Made by a program: the position numbers and the translations under genes. 64,000 nucleotides of DNA from Balanoglossus misakiensis (taxonomy: Eukaryota > Hemichordata): NCBI GenBank assembly GCA_040954595.2, contig CM082587.2:7998001-8062000 (forward strand). Direction: 5' to 3'. Shown piece by piece: positions 52,454 through 64,000 of this stretch. The first letter of the stretch is position 1. Every line of letters starts with the position of its first letter. The notes under the pieces were generated by a model. That model ran no database searches, was not told the origin of the DNA, and saw nothing but the letters and a program-made list of their open reading frames with translations.

Positions 52454-55400
52454 GAATTTAAAACAGATGAGAGACAATACCAAATGATACAATGTTAAAG
52501 GTGACATTATAACCCCAAAACGTATCGATCAGCAGTTGTAAATAAATTATCCACACATACCATATAATTAAGTTCATCCGGGCGTATTTTACAAATTTGG
52601 GGTCCGATGTAGGCTTCAATTACAAAGAAATTTATCGTGATTAAAATCGCAGGTAGAACGCACCTTCGAGCGTCGTAGTTACAGGTACGAGGGACTTTTG
52701 ATAGTGGAATAGGAAGCACTGAACACTAACAGTCTTTGTTTTCATTCCAACAAGATGGATTTTTCGCCACAACATGTAGAACCACAGTTAGGTGGCCATG
52801 CGACAAAACAATTAGACACTCCCTATAGAACATATAAGGGTACAATGAAACGAAGAGTGATTGTAGGCCTTTAATAATAGGATTTCGTAGTAGCCAAAAC
52901 AGAGTATAAATGTCTGTTCTCTACGGGTTTTAAAGGCGGGTTGCTGTTTACACGGTAAATTTATCAGCGTGACTGTAGACATGTTTGGCCCAACAACTAT
53001 CGTGATACTACAAGTCGACGGCGTCAATCTCGGTTTTCGCGCACTTAGTGGAGGCATGGGTTATAATTTTGAGACAGAGATCTCCATTTGTTCGAGGTCA
53101 GTAATTCGATCAGTTGTGTGTAAGTGCAAGTTGGTGAAATCGGCATCTCATTGTACGGCTTAGCCCTTGAGGTCAGGCAGCTCAGCAGGTAAAGGTTATA
53201 CTCAAGTTGTTGTATGTTCTAAGTGTAGGCCCCTGTACAAATAGTCACCGAACAAAGGATTAGAGTTTTCCCTCTTGTTAAGGATGTGTGGCTGAGACGA
53301 AAACTTGGGTCGTCTGCATTCGTGGGTCATTCGGCTTCAAACGAGGTTGATGGCGGGTGGCAGGGAGAGCCTTTCTCAACACTGTAAGTGCGATAAAAGG
53401 TCCACTACGCCCGTGGCCGACAGGTCTGTAGCTCTCAGCTATACAGTGCGGATTTGGGTAGTTTGTACCAAGGAAGGTAAACAGTGTCGTAAAATCGATA
53501 AAGTAACCATTGATAAACATCTGACGTGAAAGGTCATATCATAGAGTGAATAACTGAAGACGATGGAAGTTCGGAATATAAGGGTCATTATACTGAGATG
53601 TAATTGATTTCAAATAATAAGGTTGTTATCTAAACGCATAATGTTATACATTTGTAGAAGTAGGTGAAGATACATTATTAATTTCACTTACCAACGATTA
53701 ATGTGTACATGTACAGTATGCAACGCATTCTCGAGTTAAATAGACACGGAACCACCTGCTTGACTATTAATTATAATTTATGCAATAATCTTCAATAATT
53801 GAACGCTGGAAAATTCGTATTTGGTATTTCATTTTAGTCTTACTCATCACTTTTGGTTTACCTTTTAAAATTTGCAGCACAGTCGAAACACTATGGGTAA
53901 AGACTCGGTCAAAGTTTATCTCGCCTCGAACACGCTCTACTTGTACTAGATTGTACTCACTTGCTGGTGGGAGACTTTGGACTACATGCCCAATTATTTA
54001 TGAGGCCACTCACCTCCTTACAAACAATGATGCTTTCTCTGCCGTTTGAATGAGTTTCTCGTCTGTATTTGAAATTCAAAGAAACCCCTTAGGCTACATG
54101 TCTAGAAAAAATCACTTTGTAGTTACTGAATACAAGAACACCAATAGCCACTACCCTGACACCCAAAAAACTAAGCACATGACTAACTCGCATTTGGCAT
54201 TTACAAACAAGTCATCCGCGAACGAGACTGGAAGGCGTTCGCGAACGAGGCTGGAAGGCGTGGCTTTCTGGTATGCAAATACAGATACAAATGGCTCTCG
54301 ATAACGAAGACACGTCGTCGAAGAGACTTCTCCGACTTAGCTTTATTATATTTACTGTAAAAGGACAGTTTTGGTGTGATGGTCGTGACAGACACTAGTA
54401 TATAGTGTTGTGTCTTAATTCCCCTCGTCGACGGTAGTAACACCATCGTCCGTTCACACGTGCTCGCTCGACTAGATGCTGTCTCCTATTTTCCGGAGAG
54501 CAATGGCGACCTTGGCGGGCGAAGCGCGAAGATGTGGCAACCAACACTTGGCATTTCTCTACTAGAGCACGTGTACTCTGGGCACCGTACTCCTCACGGG
54601 ATCTGATTCACTCAGATCAGTACACGTCCTAGTGTTAATGCCGCATCATGTGTTGAGTGCGTAGCCACAGAGTGGCCAGAATGAAATGACAGTTTATTAT
54701 CAGTCGGTACACATCATGACATTTTCGGCCTATATTTGGAGTGCATGAGTGTGCATGGGTGATAAACTTAATTAAGGACCCTGTATTAAGCTCGAAGTCA
54801 AATACAGAGCTAGGTTTTGGCATGCCATGCTGTTATTAGTTATAATACAATTTGGCATGGCATTTTCGTTAAGTTAAGAGCTAGGGGTGGCCAAACAATG
54901 CGTTTTATCAACCCCTACAGTACCCAACTAGGGGAGGGGAGGCCATGACATTTTACTGGTAGTAGTATCAGTTAAAGATCAAAGCAAGACGTTGACAGAC
55001 ATTTTACTAAACCAAGTACATGGCTTAGGAATGGGCATTACAGTTGATTAAATGTTTCAGTTCAGAACTAGGAAAGGGCATGACATTTTACTAACACTTC
55101 AAGTACCAGTACAATTCTTGGGGTGGGAGTAACATTTTTATTTAACAACTATAGAGAAGCAGGGAGGGCATGACATTTTACTATGGGTTGTACTTTTAAA
55201 ACGAGTGTTGGGCATGACATTTGACTAAGTTATAGTGCAGAACTATGAATGGGGGCATGACACTTTACTAACAGTTCAAGTACCAGTACAACCTTAGAGA
55301 ATGGGCATAACATTTTTTTAACAACTAGAGAGAAAAGGGGGCATGACATTTTTATTATGAGTTTTAGTTCAAAGCGATTGTTGGGCATGGCATTTTACCA

Positions 55401-58191
55401 ACAGTTCAAGTACATAGCAAGGCATGGCATTGTACTGCCATTTGATACAAGTACTATAATAATAAGTGTAACATTTAACAGTATTAGTGTTGAGTAGAGG
55501 AGGGATGACATTGTTATTACTTAAAGGCAGGTAAGCTGTAACTTTTGGGATAATTTTTGTTTCAAACTGAACTACCATTAGTCCATGCAGATGAAGGCAG
55601 TGAACTATACACAAGCATTATAAACCCTAAATATGAGTGCATATGCAAGTTTTAACCAGATAAATAATAAAGCTTTGCTGCAAGCGATTATGGCCGCCAC
55701 CGTGGGAAAATGCAAGAAACAATGAAAATGTTGCATTTCAAGTTGTGAAACTTCATAAACAAAACATGATCTCATCCACTTGAGCTCATGGAAGTAAATG
55801 TTCACCACTGAGACATCAGATTTTCATTTTTCATTGCAATATTGCACTTTTTTAAAAATTGCAGGAATTTTCGTTTTTCTTTAATTTTTGGCAATTTTGT
55901 CATAAATAAGTGTTGAGCTTGATATATTATCATGAAATAGCATTTAATAGACATAATTAAAAGCATATATGAGATTATTTAAAACTTTAATTTTTTATCC
56001 AGTTGCAGCTTACGTGCCTTTAATGTACAAAACTAGGGAGATAAGTTTTACTAACATTTTATAGAACACATTATTGGAGATGTGCACAAGTCAACCTGTT
56101 ATCAGCAGGTGTAGTACTGAACTAGGGAAGCGGCATTTCATTATAAGTCACAGTAGAGAGCTGGGGTTGGCATAACATTTTACTTAATAGATTTGTACTA
56201 GTACAAGGATAGGGATAGGAATATCATTTCATTAACAGCTGAAAAACATAACAGGAAGGGGGGGGGAGTATGACATTTTATGATTAGTTATATAGTTTCA
56301 CTATTGGTATAACATTTTAGTATCACACATTGTACAGAACTAGGAGCGGGCATTTCACTTTATTAACAGTGAGTCTTAGTACAGAGCATTTTTTCATGCA
56401 GTTGCGGTTTGCATGGTAACATTCAAAGCTTTTTTTTGTTATATTGTTTATGTTGATGCCATGTCAGATACCTCACGTGCAACTAGCACTGTTTCATGTA
56501 CAAGTATTTTTCAGCAACAGTGTAGGTTTTGATGTCGAGTTCAGGATATACTCCCTTACAGTGTAAATCTTGCAAACTCATTTCATAGTCAACGCAAAAA
56601 CAAGACATTCGAAAAGGCTGACGATAAGTGTGTCATGGTGACCTATTCTTTTATTGGTCACGGTGTCGTATTATCAGTAGCGATCTGAAGAACAGAATGA
56701 AAACTGATTCTGAAAAATGTCCTTTTATTTTTTAGGAATACCCCAGGTTCTTGTTGAGACGTTTCACAATAATCCACCCAATGGTATTGAGAGATCCATT
56801 AGTAACTTTATTTCGTCAATTGTTGTTTCTTTAGATTTACCTCGTATAGCACATGGGCTTAAAATATGTAAACATCTCAGAAGTGTCAACAATTCATTTA
56901 AATAATCAGGCGCCTGCCATGTAGTATTTTAAAACTCTGAACTGCAATAGAGTAATCAATTCTAAAATCTACAGACAACCAATGGAGAGTTAATGTCACC
57001 AGAGAATAAGAAGCAAATGTTACATCGACTCCTAAGATCACTCTACCAGCTCTTTTTCTGAAGTTATGTTGCTGATTGGTTTTCTAAGTATTGCCCCAAA
57101 CAGTGCAACAATAGTCAATTACAGAAAGAACAAATTGCATTGTAAACCAGACAAATAGTACAGAACATCTTAGGTATAATCCAGGGCGGTATGTCTTTTC
57201 AAGGTGTGTGAACCTAAATCGGTTAAGTATAGTCTTGTGGCTGGCATTACATTTGAAGACGCTTTTAAGGTGTCTCAAGTTGTTTCTTTCTATTTTAAAT
57301 ATTTTATTCACAAGCTGTAGGTGGCAATCCACCACTACAGTCATGTATGACGCTGACCATTTGCAAGATGTTTTGTGGTGGAATTAACTTGCAGCTCATT
57401 TCCCGGTGTACTTACAACCTGACATCAAAACAGATCATCAAATTCTTGTTGTACCGGTACAGTGTACTCCTAAATCTGTACCGGGCCTCTGTTTGGATGT
57501 CTGTCTAGCTTGACTTTAAAGATGGAGCTGACCATTCCAATCTTTACCTGTTGACATTAATATAATGTAACCATTATAGATGGATAACTTGATATAGAGG
57601 TTCATGGGGTGACTCTAGTCAGACTTCTTCAAAATTTACCTATTTCTCCATCGTGAAATTTCAGAATCCAGTAATGATTTTTGTGGTATTTATGCTTTGA
57701 CCTTTGGTGGCCATTTTCCAATGATTTTTCATCATTACTGAAGTACACCATTGACTACCTGATCCAGTTTTGTTGCAGTTACATTAGAAAATAATTCTGA
57801 TGAAATGGGAGTGACGCCATCTCATTTGTGGTATTTTGTGATATAATTATAGTAATAACCCTTTTTGCAGTCTGGTACAATTGGCAACATAACTCGCCTA
57901 AGGGCTCAATACTACCAGTATACATTGTATGTAGCCAGTTGTACAGAAAATTAGTGTACCGGTATATACCTGCCTGTAGTAGCTTATTGCTTAAATATCT
58001 TATGAGAAAAAAACAAAGCATGATAAGATTCCAAATGTAAACCTGAACGACGACCCATGGAATTTTTGAGTTCTCTGAGCTCAGCTTGAATACAATGTAT
58101 ACAATGCTTTGATGCCATCAAAATTCACCCTTATATTTTCAGCTGCCACACAAGTGTGCATTTCTTGTATGTGGAGTATTAATACATGTAC
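52454..58191. other. Non-coding region
   Basis: No gene recognised on either strand. Open frames are short and without family features. Holds a 20-bp direct repeat (GAACGAG..TGGAAGGCGT) near 54221-54260 and the degenerate repeat described at 54830-56390. It likely contains upstream sequence of the EAR-repeat gene. Confidence 0.5.
54830..56390. repeat. Degenerate GGGCATGACATTTTACTA repeat field
   Basis: The phrase GGGCATGACATTTTACTA, with the linked phrases 'acagttcaagtac' and 'agaactaggg', recurs more than fifteen times at irregular 40-80 bp spacing. A 450-bp stretch (55540-56020) is largely free of it. It looks like an old minisatellite or decayed tandem array. Confidence 0.75.
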
Positions 58192-58862
58192 CTTGTTTTC
58201 TTTGTCTTTGTATAAGACTGACGATCCTACTCTCACCGTCTTGTCAGATTTGGCATCCACACCGTTGTAGGTTGCATATCTGCCATTTCCCATGTCACCC
58301 ATGGTTATAACTTTGGGTCTTGGAAGAAGTCCAGTACCTGTTGGTGGTGTATGGGAAAATCCCTGGTTGGTGTTGTCTTGTTGTGATGGTGTTTGGTCTC
58401 GGTGCGGGTGGACCAGTTTACCTGGAAATTTAACTGCACCGGCTTCTTTGCCAAACAGGGTGTTTGTCAGTTTGTCACTGGTACATCCTCTCTATCATCA
58501 ACATCAATCTTGTCTACAACCACTCTGCCTTTATTATCAATCTTCTGTGAGTGCTCTCTATCGTCATTATTATCATCAGTCTTCCACACAGCCTGTCCAT
58601 CTTCATCCTCATACTTTTGATCTTTATCGAGAGTCCTTTCTACAACCTCTGTATCTTCACAATCAGCACTGATTTCAACATTATAAAGCAGAATTTTTCT
58701 TTTCTTGAATGGTAGGTTCTTTCCTGTGAAATCATCATTTGTTGTTGGTCTACTAGTATCATTTCCCTTCCTTTTGATAGATCTTGTTGTACTTGCAAGT
58801 TCAAATTCCTGACTGTTGTAACGTTTCGGTTTTCTGCATTTACGCCGTGGGCGTTGAGACAT
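58192..58862 (-). pseudogene. Hypothetical basic/acidic protein, frame broken
   Basis: On the minus strand a strong acceptor (TTTTATTTTCAG) precedes ATG 58862. The frame runs 131 aa: a basic start (MSQRPRRKCRKPKRYNSQEF), a second basic patch (FKKRKILL), then an acidic DDNNDDRE-type stretch, with a stop near 58467. A second frame, offset by one base, continues directly (DKLTNTLFGKEAG ...) through GNGRYATYNGVDAKSDKTVR to a possible donor at 58191. This looks like one exon broken by a single-base shift, though two overlapping frames are possible. I do not recognise the family. The basic start suggests a nuclear protein, and the neighbours suggest a transposon-type gene. Confidence 0.4.
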
Positions 58863-59129
58863 CTGAAAATAAAATTGAAAACAGACTTCTGAATACAAGG
58901 TCAGCAAACACCTCATATTATATGATTTGCTATTTGAACTGTGAATATACACTCATCAGCAATATTAAGAACATTGTATTGTACACAGTTGCAAGATGAA
59001 AGGTAGCCAACTGTGTGACTGCATATATGTGTAATGGGGGCAAATCTTACAAATTCCTTTGTCATTATATGATAATCATGCTAAAAACCTATTAAAATCA
59101 TTTTTCACTTATTTCATGCTAGGTAATAT

Positions 59130-59325
59130 TTTCAATAGAAAATCTATTGACGGCTAGTTCAATGGAAATCATCTGTATAATTCTATAGAAAATAATATTC
59201 TATTTATTTTCTGTTGAAAATTAATAGAAGTCATCTGTAGAATTCTATAGAAAATAAATTTCTATTGATTTTCTATTGAATTCTACACGTTTCTATAGAG
59301 GTCTATAGAGTTCTATAGAACCTTT
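59130..59325. repeat. AT-rich field of TTCTATAGAA palindromes
   Basis: The words TTCTATAGAAAATA, TCTATTGA and their complements recur about ten times over 200 bp, with 'gaagtcatctgta' present twice. It abuts the downstream end of the YqaJ/PHD ORF. Confidence 0.7.
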
Positions 59326-60388
59326 TTCGTAAGGGACATGGCCACGGACACTTCCGGCATAGTGACTGATCCGCTGCAATGGCAGAATGGAGACGTTTTG
59401 ACCGGAACGGTTGATGTCGGGAGATTGGCATTCACTGATGAACCGGCAGCTGACAGGGTTGGTTGATGGCTAGTTGATACCAATTGGCATCCACCACAGA
59501 TTGATGCCATTTTACTAAGAAACACATGTTTATAATAATAAGTCTTTATTACAGACAACCAAGTTTCCATACCAGTTATTTTTAGACATTTGAAATGATA
59601 CCACTGACTACATTGGTCACATGCTACACCAGTCCTGACTGTGCGACTGCATACTCCACATGGCCATGGAGACTTCCGGCGCTTTGACTGAACTGTTGAA
59701 GTGTCAGAGTTGATACGTTTTGACCGTGTTGGTTGATGGCTGGTTGATGTCGGGAGATTGGCATCCACTGATGAACCGGCAGCTGCAGTTGAGCCCGCTT
59801 GTGGTGACCGAGGTGGGTCGGAGTGTGGTTGAGGATGTAGTGGATCATGGGTAGTTGCATTGGATGTTGTACATTGTACTTGAACTTCTTGAATTATTGC
59901 TGGGATGACATGTTGAATGTAGAAAGAGTCCAGGTTCGCTTTAACTTTTGCCCAGAAAGATTCGTTGAATGTCACTGGAATGATGATCAGTCCTTTGGTA
60001 GTGAACACAACACAGTCACAGAGATGAACACCTGTTTCTGCCATTTGTACTTGAATCTGTGTATAATATTGGTGACTCTGAGATAATACGTAATGTCCTT
60101 GATCGTTGGTCTTTATATACGGAATGTCAGTTCCTGCAGCTTCTTGTGGGGACCTCTCTCTTGCTGTGAATGGACACTTGCACTCCAGGATTCGGGGCTC
60201 ACAACAATCACATGATACATTTCTGTCGGCTGACGCTCCTACGTGTGCATTTCCTGGGGCAACTTTCAACCCACATCGCTTTACGACCAGATTTTCTGTG
60301 GTGCTGCGACATGGCTTCTGTGTACCTTTCTACTGCTTCATCCTCTTTGTCCCGCCCCCATCTGATGGCTGGTGGAGGATTGGTGTGA
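59313..60388 (-). pseudogene. YqaJ-type nuclease with PHD finger, frame broken
   Basis: The N-terminal part of a YqaJ/lambda-exonuclease domain (NPPPAIRWGRDKEDEAVERY) is read in one frame from about 60388. Near 60300 the similarity moves to another frame (ENLVVKRCGLKVAPGNAHVG) and continues as a long ORF to 59313. That ORF has GASAD, LECKCP (the E-x-K nuclease motif) and YYTQIQVQM, then FW..V...LDSFYIQHVIP at the end of the domain. A Ser/Thr/Pro-rich linker, a basic SKRRK patch and a PHD-like finger follow (CGVC, CDQC, WYHFKC, CGGC). Such YqaJ-PHD proteins are common in repeat-rich invertebrate genomes and are likely to be mobile-element genes. The shift implies a pseudogene, unless a small intron or a sequence error explains it. 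Confidence 0.65.
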
Positions 60389-60838
60389 TACCACTGACTG
60401 CATTGGTCATATGCTACACCTGCAGTCCTGACTGTGCGACTACATACATGTATTCCACATGGCCATGGAGACTTCCTACGCTTTGACTGAAGTGTCAGAG
60501 TTGATACGTTTTGACCGTGTTGGTTGATGGCTAGCTGATGTCGGGAGATTGGCATTCTCTGATGAACTGGCAGCTGCAGTTGAGCCCGCTTGTGGTGAGG
60601 TGGGTCGGAGTGTGGTTGAGGTTGTAGAGAAAGGGTGAGGTTGTAGGGGTTCATGGGTAGTTGCACTGGATGTTGTAGCCTGAACTTCTTGAATTATTGC
60701 TGGGATGACATGTTGAATGTAGAAAGAGTCCAGGTTCGCTTTAACTTTGCCCCAAAATGATATGTTAAATGTCACTGGAATGATACGTCCCTTTGTAGTG
60801 TACCGGTACACAACTAAGTCAGAGATGAACACCTAGCA
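60389..60838 (-). pseudogene. Second, truncated YqaJ-PHD copy
   Basis: About 450 bp strongly similar to 59600-60020, offset by about 790 bp. It encodes the last part of the YqaJ domain (SFWGKVKANLDSFYIQHVIP), the linker and the first half of the PHD finger. The finger is damaged: CGVC has become CGIHVC, and the first Cys of CDQC is Tyr. At SQWYH the frame runs straight into the N-terminal NPPPAIRW of the next copy, marking a tandem duplication junction. Confidence 0.7.
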
Positions 60839-61640
60839 CTAATAGTACAGCATTTTGCATGAAAATAGCAAGGAACGGACACTTTCTCACTGTTCTGCGA
60901 GAACCATGCAAGAACAGATCCTCCCAATGAACACATTGTCATCTCTTTTGATGGCCACCACAGATGATAATGTACAATGACTCTTCCATCAGCTGAGGCA
61001 CCAATGTGAGAGTCTCCTGGACGAACTGACAATTAAGCCACTGTCCGCTGTACAACTAAATTTTTATGGCATGATGACATTGACTATAATGTATCTCTCA
61101 ACAGCTATGTCTTCATTCTGTCTTCCCATCGTATTGGTGGTGGTGGATTTTTGTCGTTTATTTTGGAGTGTCGATCCTTTCATTGCATTCATGATTGTTC
61201 TGCAGGGGGTGTCTGACCTCTTCTCTCCATGAAGCGGTGAACAGCATGTATCTTTGATGCTGTCAATCTGTGTTGTCTGCGCTGTCAGGCATCAGCGCTA
61301 CTCTGTTGCAGGCCGATGTTGTTGAGACCGCTGATGCTTGTTCAGAATCCATACTCTGTCGGATATTGTCTCAGAAAGTTCGGGGTGTGTCATCAGGTCA
61401 TTTTCAGCCATGCATCTAAAGCCGCCACTTCAGTTACTGTTTCTGGATTTCTGGTACTGGTTGCCTCTTCAGGGAATTCTTCACATTCATGCTGTCTCTA
61501 CTTCAACCTCATCAGACAATGCATCATGGGTTATTCCTGGACTGGGGTCAGCAAGGGCGGGGATCAAATGCACAAAAGATAGTGTCCCACACTTCCTGAG
61601 GATCAATCTCTGGATCACTTGGCAGGGCAGGTCTGAAGGG
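60839..61640 (-). pseudogene. Decayed YqaJ-domain remnant
   Basis: VRPGDSHIGASADG (about 61025-60980) matches VAPGNAHVGASADR of the copy at 59313-60388. Further upstream, frame pieces include NPPPPIRWEDR near 61140 (matching NPPPAIRWGRDK), separated by stops and shifts. Weak coding-like sequence continues to about 61640 (IDPQEVWDTI). The segment 60839-60970 replaces the central YqaJ part and is unlike the other copy. Confidence 0.5.
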
Positions 61641-63904
61641 TACTTAGTCTATCTTGCCATGTTTTGGATGGTGTAAATCAATTTCATCCACAGTACCAGG
61701 CTCAGTCTTCTCTGAGTAGAAGTCATTCCAGGCGCATGGGAGGTCTGTACATGTATTTGGTTGGTTAACACCCAATTCCGTTGCACTTACTATTTTAAAT
61801 AGTAATGCACCAATATGGGTACATGCTTCACCCAACCTGTAACATATGAGAAGAAAGTCAAAATAAATACAGCTCAGAGAAACCAAAATAGGTAATTGGC
61901 AATGAAGTCAAATGCTCGCAAGTATAAATAATTGAAAGTATGACTACATGTAAATTCTTTAATGTATCACAACAATGACAATAAAACACTGTAAAAAAAG
62001 TTACTCTTGCAAGTCGGTCAAACTGGTTTTGAAGGGCTGATAGCAACCTGCATGTTCGTCAGCTCCCCGGGCAAATTTCTTACAAGCAAGCCTTACTAAA
62101 GCCAAGGTTCCAAGGTCGCCACGATGACTATATTCAGTTGTTTTCTTTGACCTTGGTCAACCTCAAGTTGTGTGAATACAGATTTGGCTGTCATGAACTA
62201 ATTAGGTGTGAAGGCCACAGAAATTAAGTAAAAAAAATGAGTAGGTTGTTTGTCGAAATGTTGTGAGCTGTTTGAAGTTGGCACGAATTAAAGTTTAGCA
62301 GCATCTCCTGGCAATGTACTTCCAGTAGATGGTTAAAATTTGCACTCTGTGGCAGCATAGGGTCAAGTCCAGGAGAGAACAGCCATGGCAGAATCACTGG
62401 TGGTAATCTCTGACCTCGACTTGATGTCATCTAAAATCACAAGGACTGTATCCAGAGTGACCTTTGCTGAATTTGTCGGCATCTCATGCAAGCCAAATCA
62501 GAAGTACGCCCCCTCCATGTTGCGGCCAGTAATTGTCCCATGGGCCTTGCCGCTGAACTCGCTGGTATCATCGGTGTGCAGGGTAGTATGTTGCTTGCTG
62601 GTGTACCGTGTACTGTGGCCAGCTGATGTTCTGCCAGCCAAAGTCGCCGCAGGTTTAGTTTGTCCACTGTTGATGGTGTTGGTACATGATTTGGTGTTTT
62701 TGGAGTGATAACGACACACACTGATTACTGGACCAATATGGCTGCTGGGAACATGATGTTGCAGCAAGGCATAGGGCATCTTGCCTTAGAGGTGTTTGCT
62801 ATACGATGGTATAATTTCGTTTGATTTTTTCTACAATTGACGTCAATGACTGACAGCCAATCCGAAGAATACTTTACTGTGTAATAATTTTGTAATTGGA
62901 CAATCAACAATATGCCGATGTATTGTAAATTTATAATCTTTAATTTCTTTTCTTTCTCAAAGATGTATAAACTCTGTAATTTCTTGTCTTGAGCTACGCC
63001 TCTCAACCAGAAATAAAGCCTTCTGACTCCCACTACTTCCGGTCTCAACGAGTCTATACTTTGATAGATCCATCTCACCTCTTTGCAACCGCAAAGTTAA
63101 ATTGTCAGCATTACAAGCTGTAACACGGTATTTTTTCGAAACTCTTAGGAATGAAACCCTGGCGGAAGCTATACGCACGGTGTTTTTTGGTAGATTTTTT
63201 TTGGAGAATTGAAATAGATCGGCTATGACTTACTACCGGGGTAGAAAATAAACAGCTCACTGATGATTACTCGGTTTTTAATTAAACTAGAAGTGAAGCT
63301 TTATGACAGGATGTAGATGGAATGCGAATTGCTTAATTTGGGAATTAGCATTCTCAAGTTCGTATAAAATAAACACTGAGTCACTAATTGTTCGCTGGAG
63401 TTTATGATAGTCGGAAGCAGTTGTGCAAACATTTCACAAATACTTTTACAAAGATGTCGCAAGAAAACCGTGCATGTTTTCAAAGAGTCACATAATTGCA
63501 CCCCGACTTTTGATTGTTCTGCGCTAATCGGTATCAATTAACACCAAGTGTCCCAACTACGGAATTATTCAATAGACAGCGTTTTTCGCTGAACAAGACA
63601 ACTTCGACCCGATCAGACGTGAATTTGTGTTGCTCCGATTCCGTGCCCAAAACAAAATATTGATTACGTTTTCACTGATGTAAAAATAAACCACACGCAA
63701 CCATACACATGTATTTAATATATTTATTTAAAAACCTATGAACTAAGTAAAAAAGAACTTAACAAAAACATAATAAAATTAAAAGTCAGTTAAAAGTCAT
63801 GAAAAATAAAAGTAAAAACAAAACAGCTGAATGATTCCTCGCCCTGACTACTCTACCCTAACCCTAAGAAAAACACAATAAAATTAAATGTCGCCCTGAC
63901 TACT
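61641..63904. other. Region with unassigned open frames
   Basis: No gene assigned. The minus-strand frame at 62957-63178 includes MDLSKYRLVETGSSGSQKAL, which looks protein-like and could be the first exon of a transposon-type gene, but I find no clear donor and recognise no family. The others are short and unremarkable. A minus-strand AATAAA (plus TTTATT near 63724) could serve the gene ending at 63905. A 20-bp phrase CGCCCTGACTACTCTA occurs twice (63840, 63893). Confidence 0.4.
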
Positions 63905-64000
63905 CTAATCCCCCCCTTGAAATTTATTTTTGAATTCGGCCAGCGCCTTCTCTGCCATTTTCTTCTTTTGGCTGTTTTTGGCTTTTTCTGTCAGGTACTC
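63905..64000 (-). CDS. C-terminal end of an unidentified protein (continues past the window)
   Basis: The minus-strand frame is open from the window edge (EYLTEKAKNSQKKKMAEKAL, then AEFKNKFQGGD) to a TAG at 63905-63907, 31 codons. The Lys/Ala/Glu-rich helical composition and clear stop look like a real C-terminus, possibly a coiled coil. It is too short to identify. Confidence 0.5.
   Translation of the reverse strand, partial: EYLTEKAKNSQKKKMAEKALAEFKNKFQGGD

Noticed and set aside
60106-60486. 126-aa plus-strand open frame
   Set aside because: It is the antisense of the YqaJ-PHD copies.
63848-63864. CCCTAACCCTAA taken as a telomeric repeat
   Set aside because: Only two units; too short to mean an internal telomere sequence.

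Overview
This is a window of animal nuclear DNA, with spliced genes, introns of a few hundred bases to 12.5 kb, AT-rich non-coding sequence, many small inverted-repeat transposons and frequent TACATGTA words. The gene content (an aromatic amino acid decarboxylase pair, a FAM124-type protein, an EAR-repeat membrane protein, YqaJ/PHD transposon-type genes and a Merlin-type transposase) suits an invertebrate deuterostome such as amphioxus, a hemichordate or an echinoderm. The sequence alone does not let me choose between these.

Layout. 1-11.27 kb: no convincing exon; probably upstream sequence or a large intron, with MITEs. 11.27-13.94 kb (+): the last three exons of a FAM124-family-like gene. 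17.85-23.58 kb (-): a complete 11-exon aromatic-L-amino-acid decarboxylase gene (copy A, 488 aa). 26.0-27.3 kb (+): a Merlin/ISXO2-type transposase ORF with an in-frame deletion of most of its DDE domain, followed by a perfect match to a replication-dependent histone mRNA 3' stem-loop. 27.88-45.07 kb (-): a second complete 11-exon decarboxylase gene (copy B, 491 aa). Its first intron is 12.5 kb, against 203 bp in copy A, and holds a nest of five self-inserted repeats (34.13-40.64 kb), a MITE and a 2-kb fold-back element (42.75-44.72 kb). 49.15-51.15 kb (-): a three-exon gene for a type II membrane protein with about seven EAR repeats. Its first-exon start lies at the edge of a four-unit, 335-bp tandem array (51.11-52.45 kb). 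52.5-58 kb: mostly non-coding, with a degenerate minisatellite. 58.2-61.6 kb (-): decaying tandem copies of a YqaJ-nuclease/PHD-finger gene and a lysine/acid-rich ORF. 63.9-64 kb (-): the C-terminal end of a gene continuing out of the window.

The most testable biology is in the decarboxylase pair. Both copies keep the PLP lysine, but copy A has Phe and copy B has Tyr at the position of human DDC Tyr332. In plant relatives this substitution converts a decarboxylase into an aromatic aldehyde synthase. Exons 1 and 3 of the two genes are about 97% identical while exons 2 and 5 are about 80%, suggesting patchy exchange between the copies.

All exon limits were read by eye from splice signals, reading-frame continuity and family similarity. 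No search or alignment program was run.
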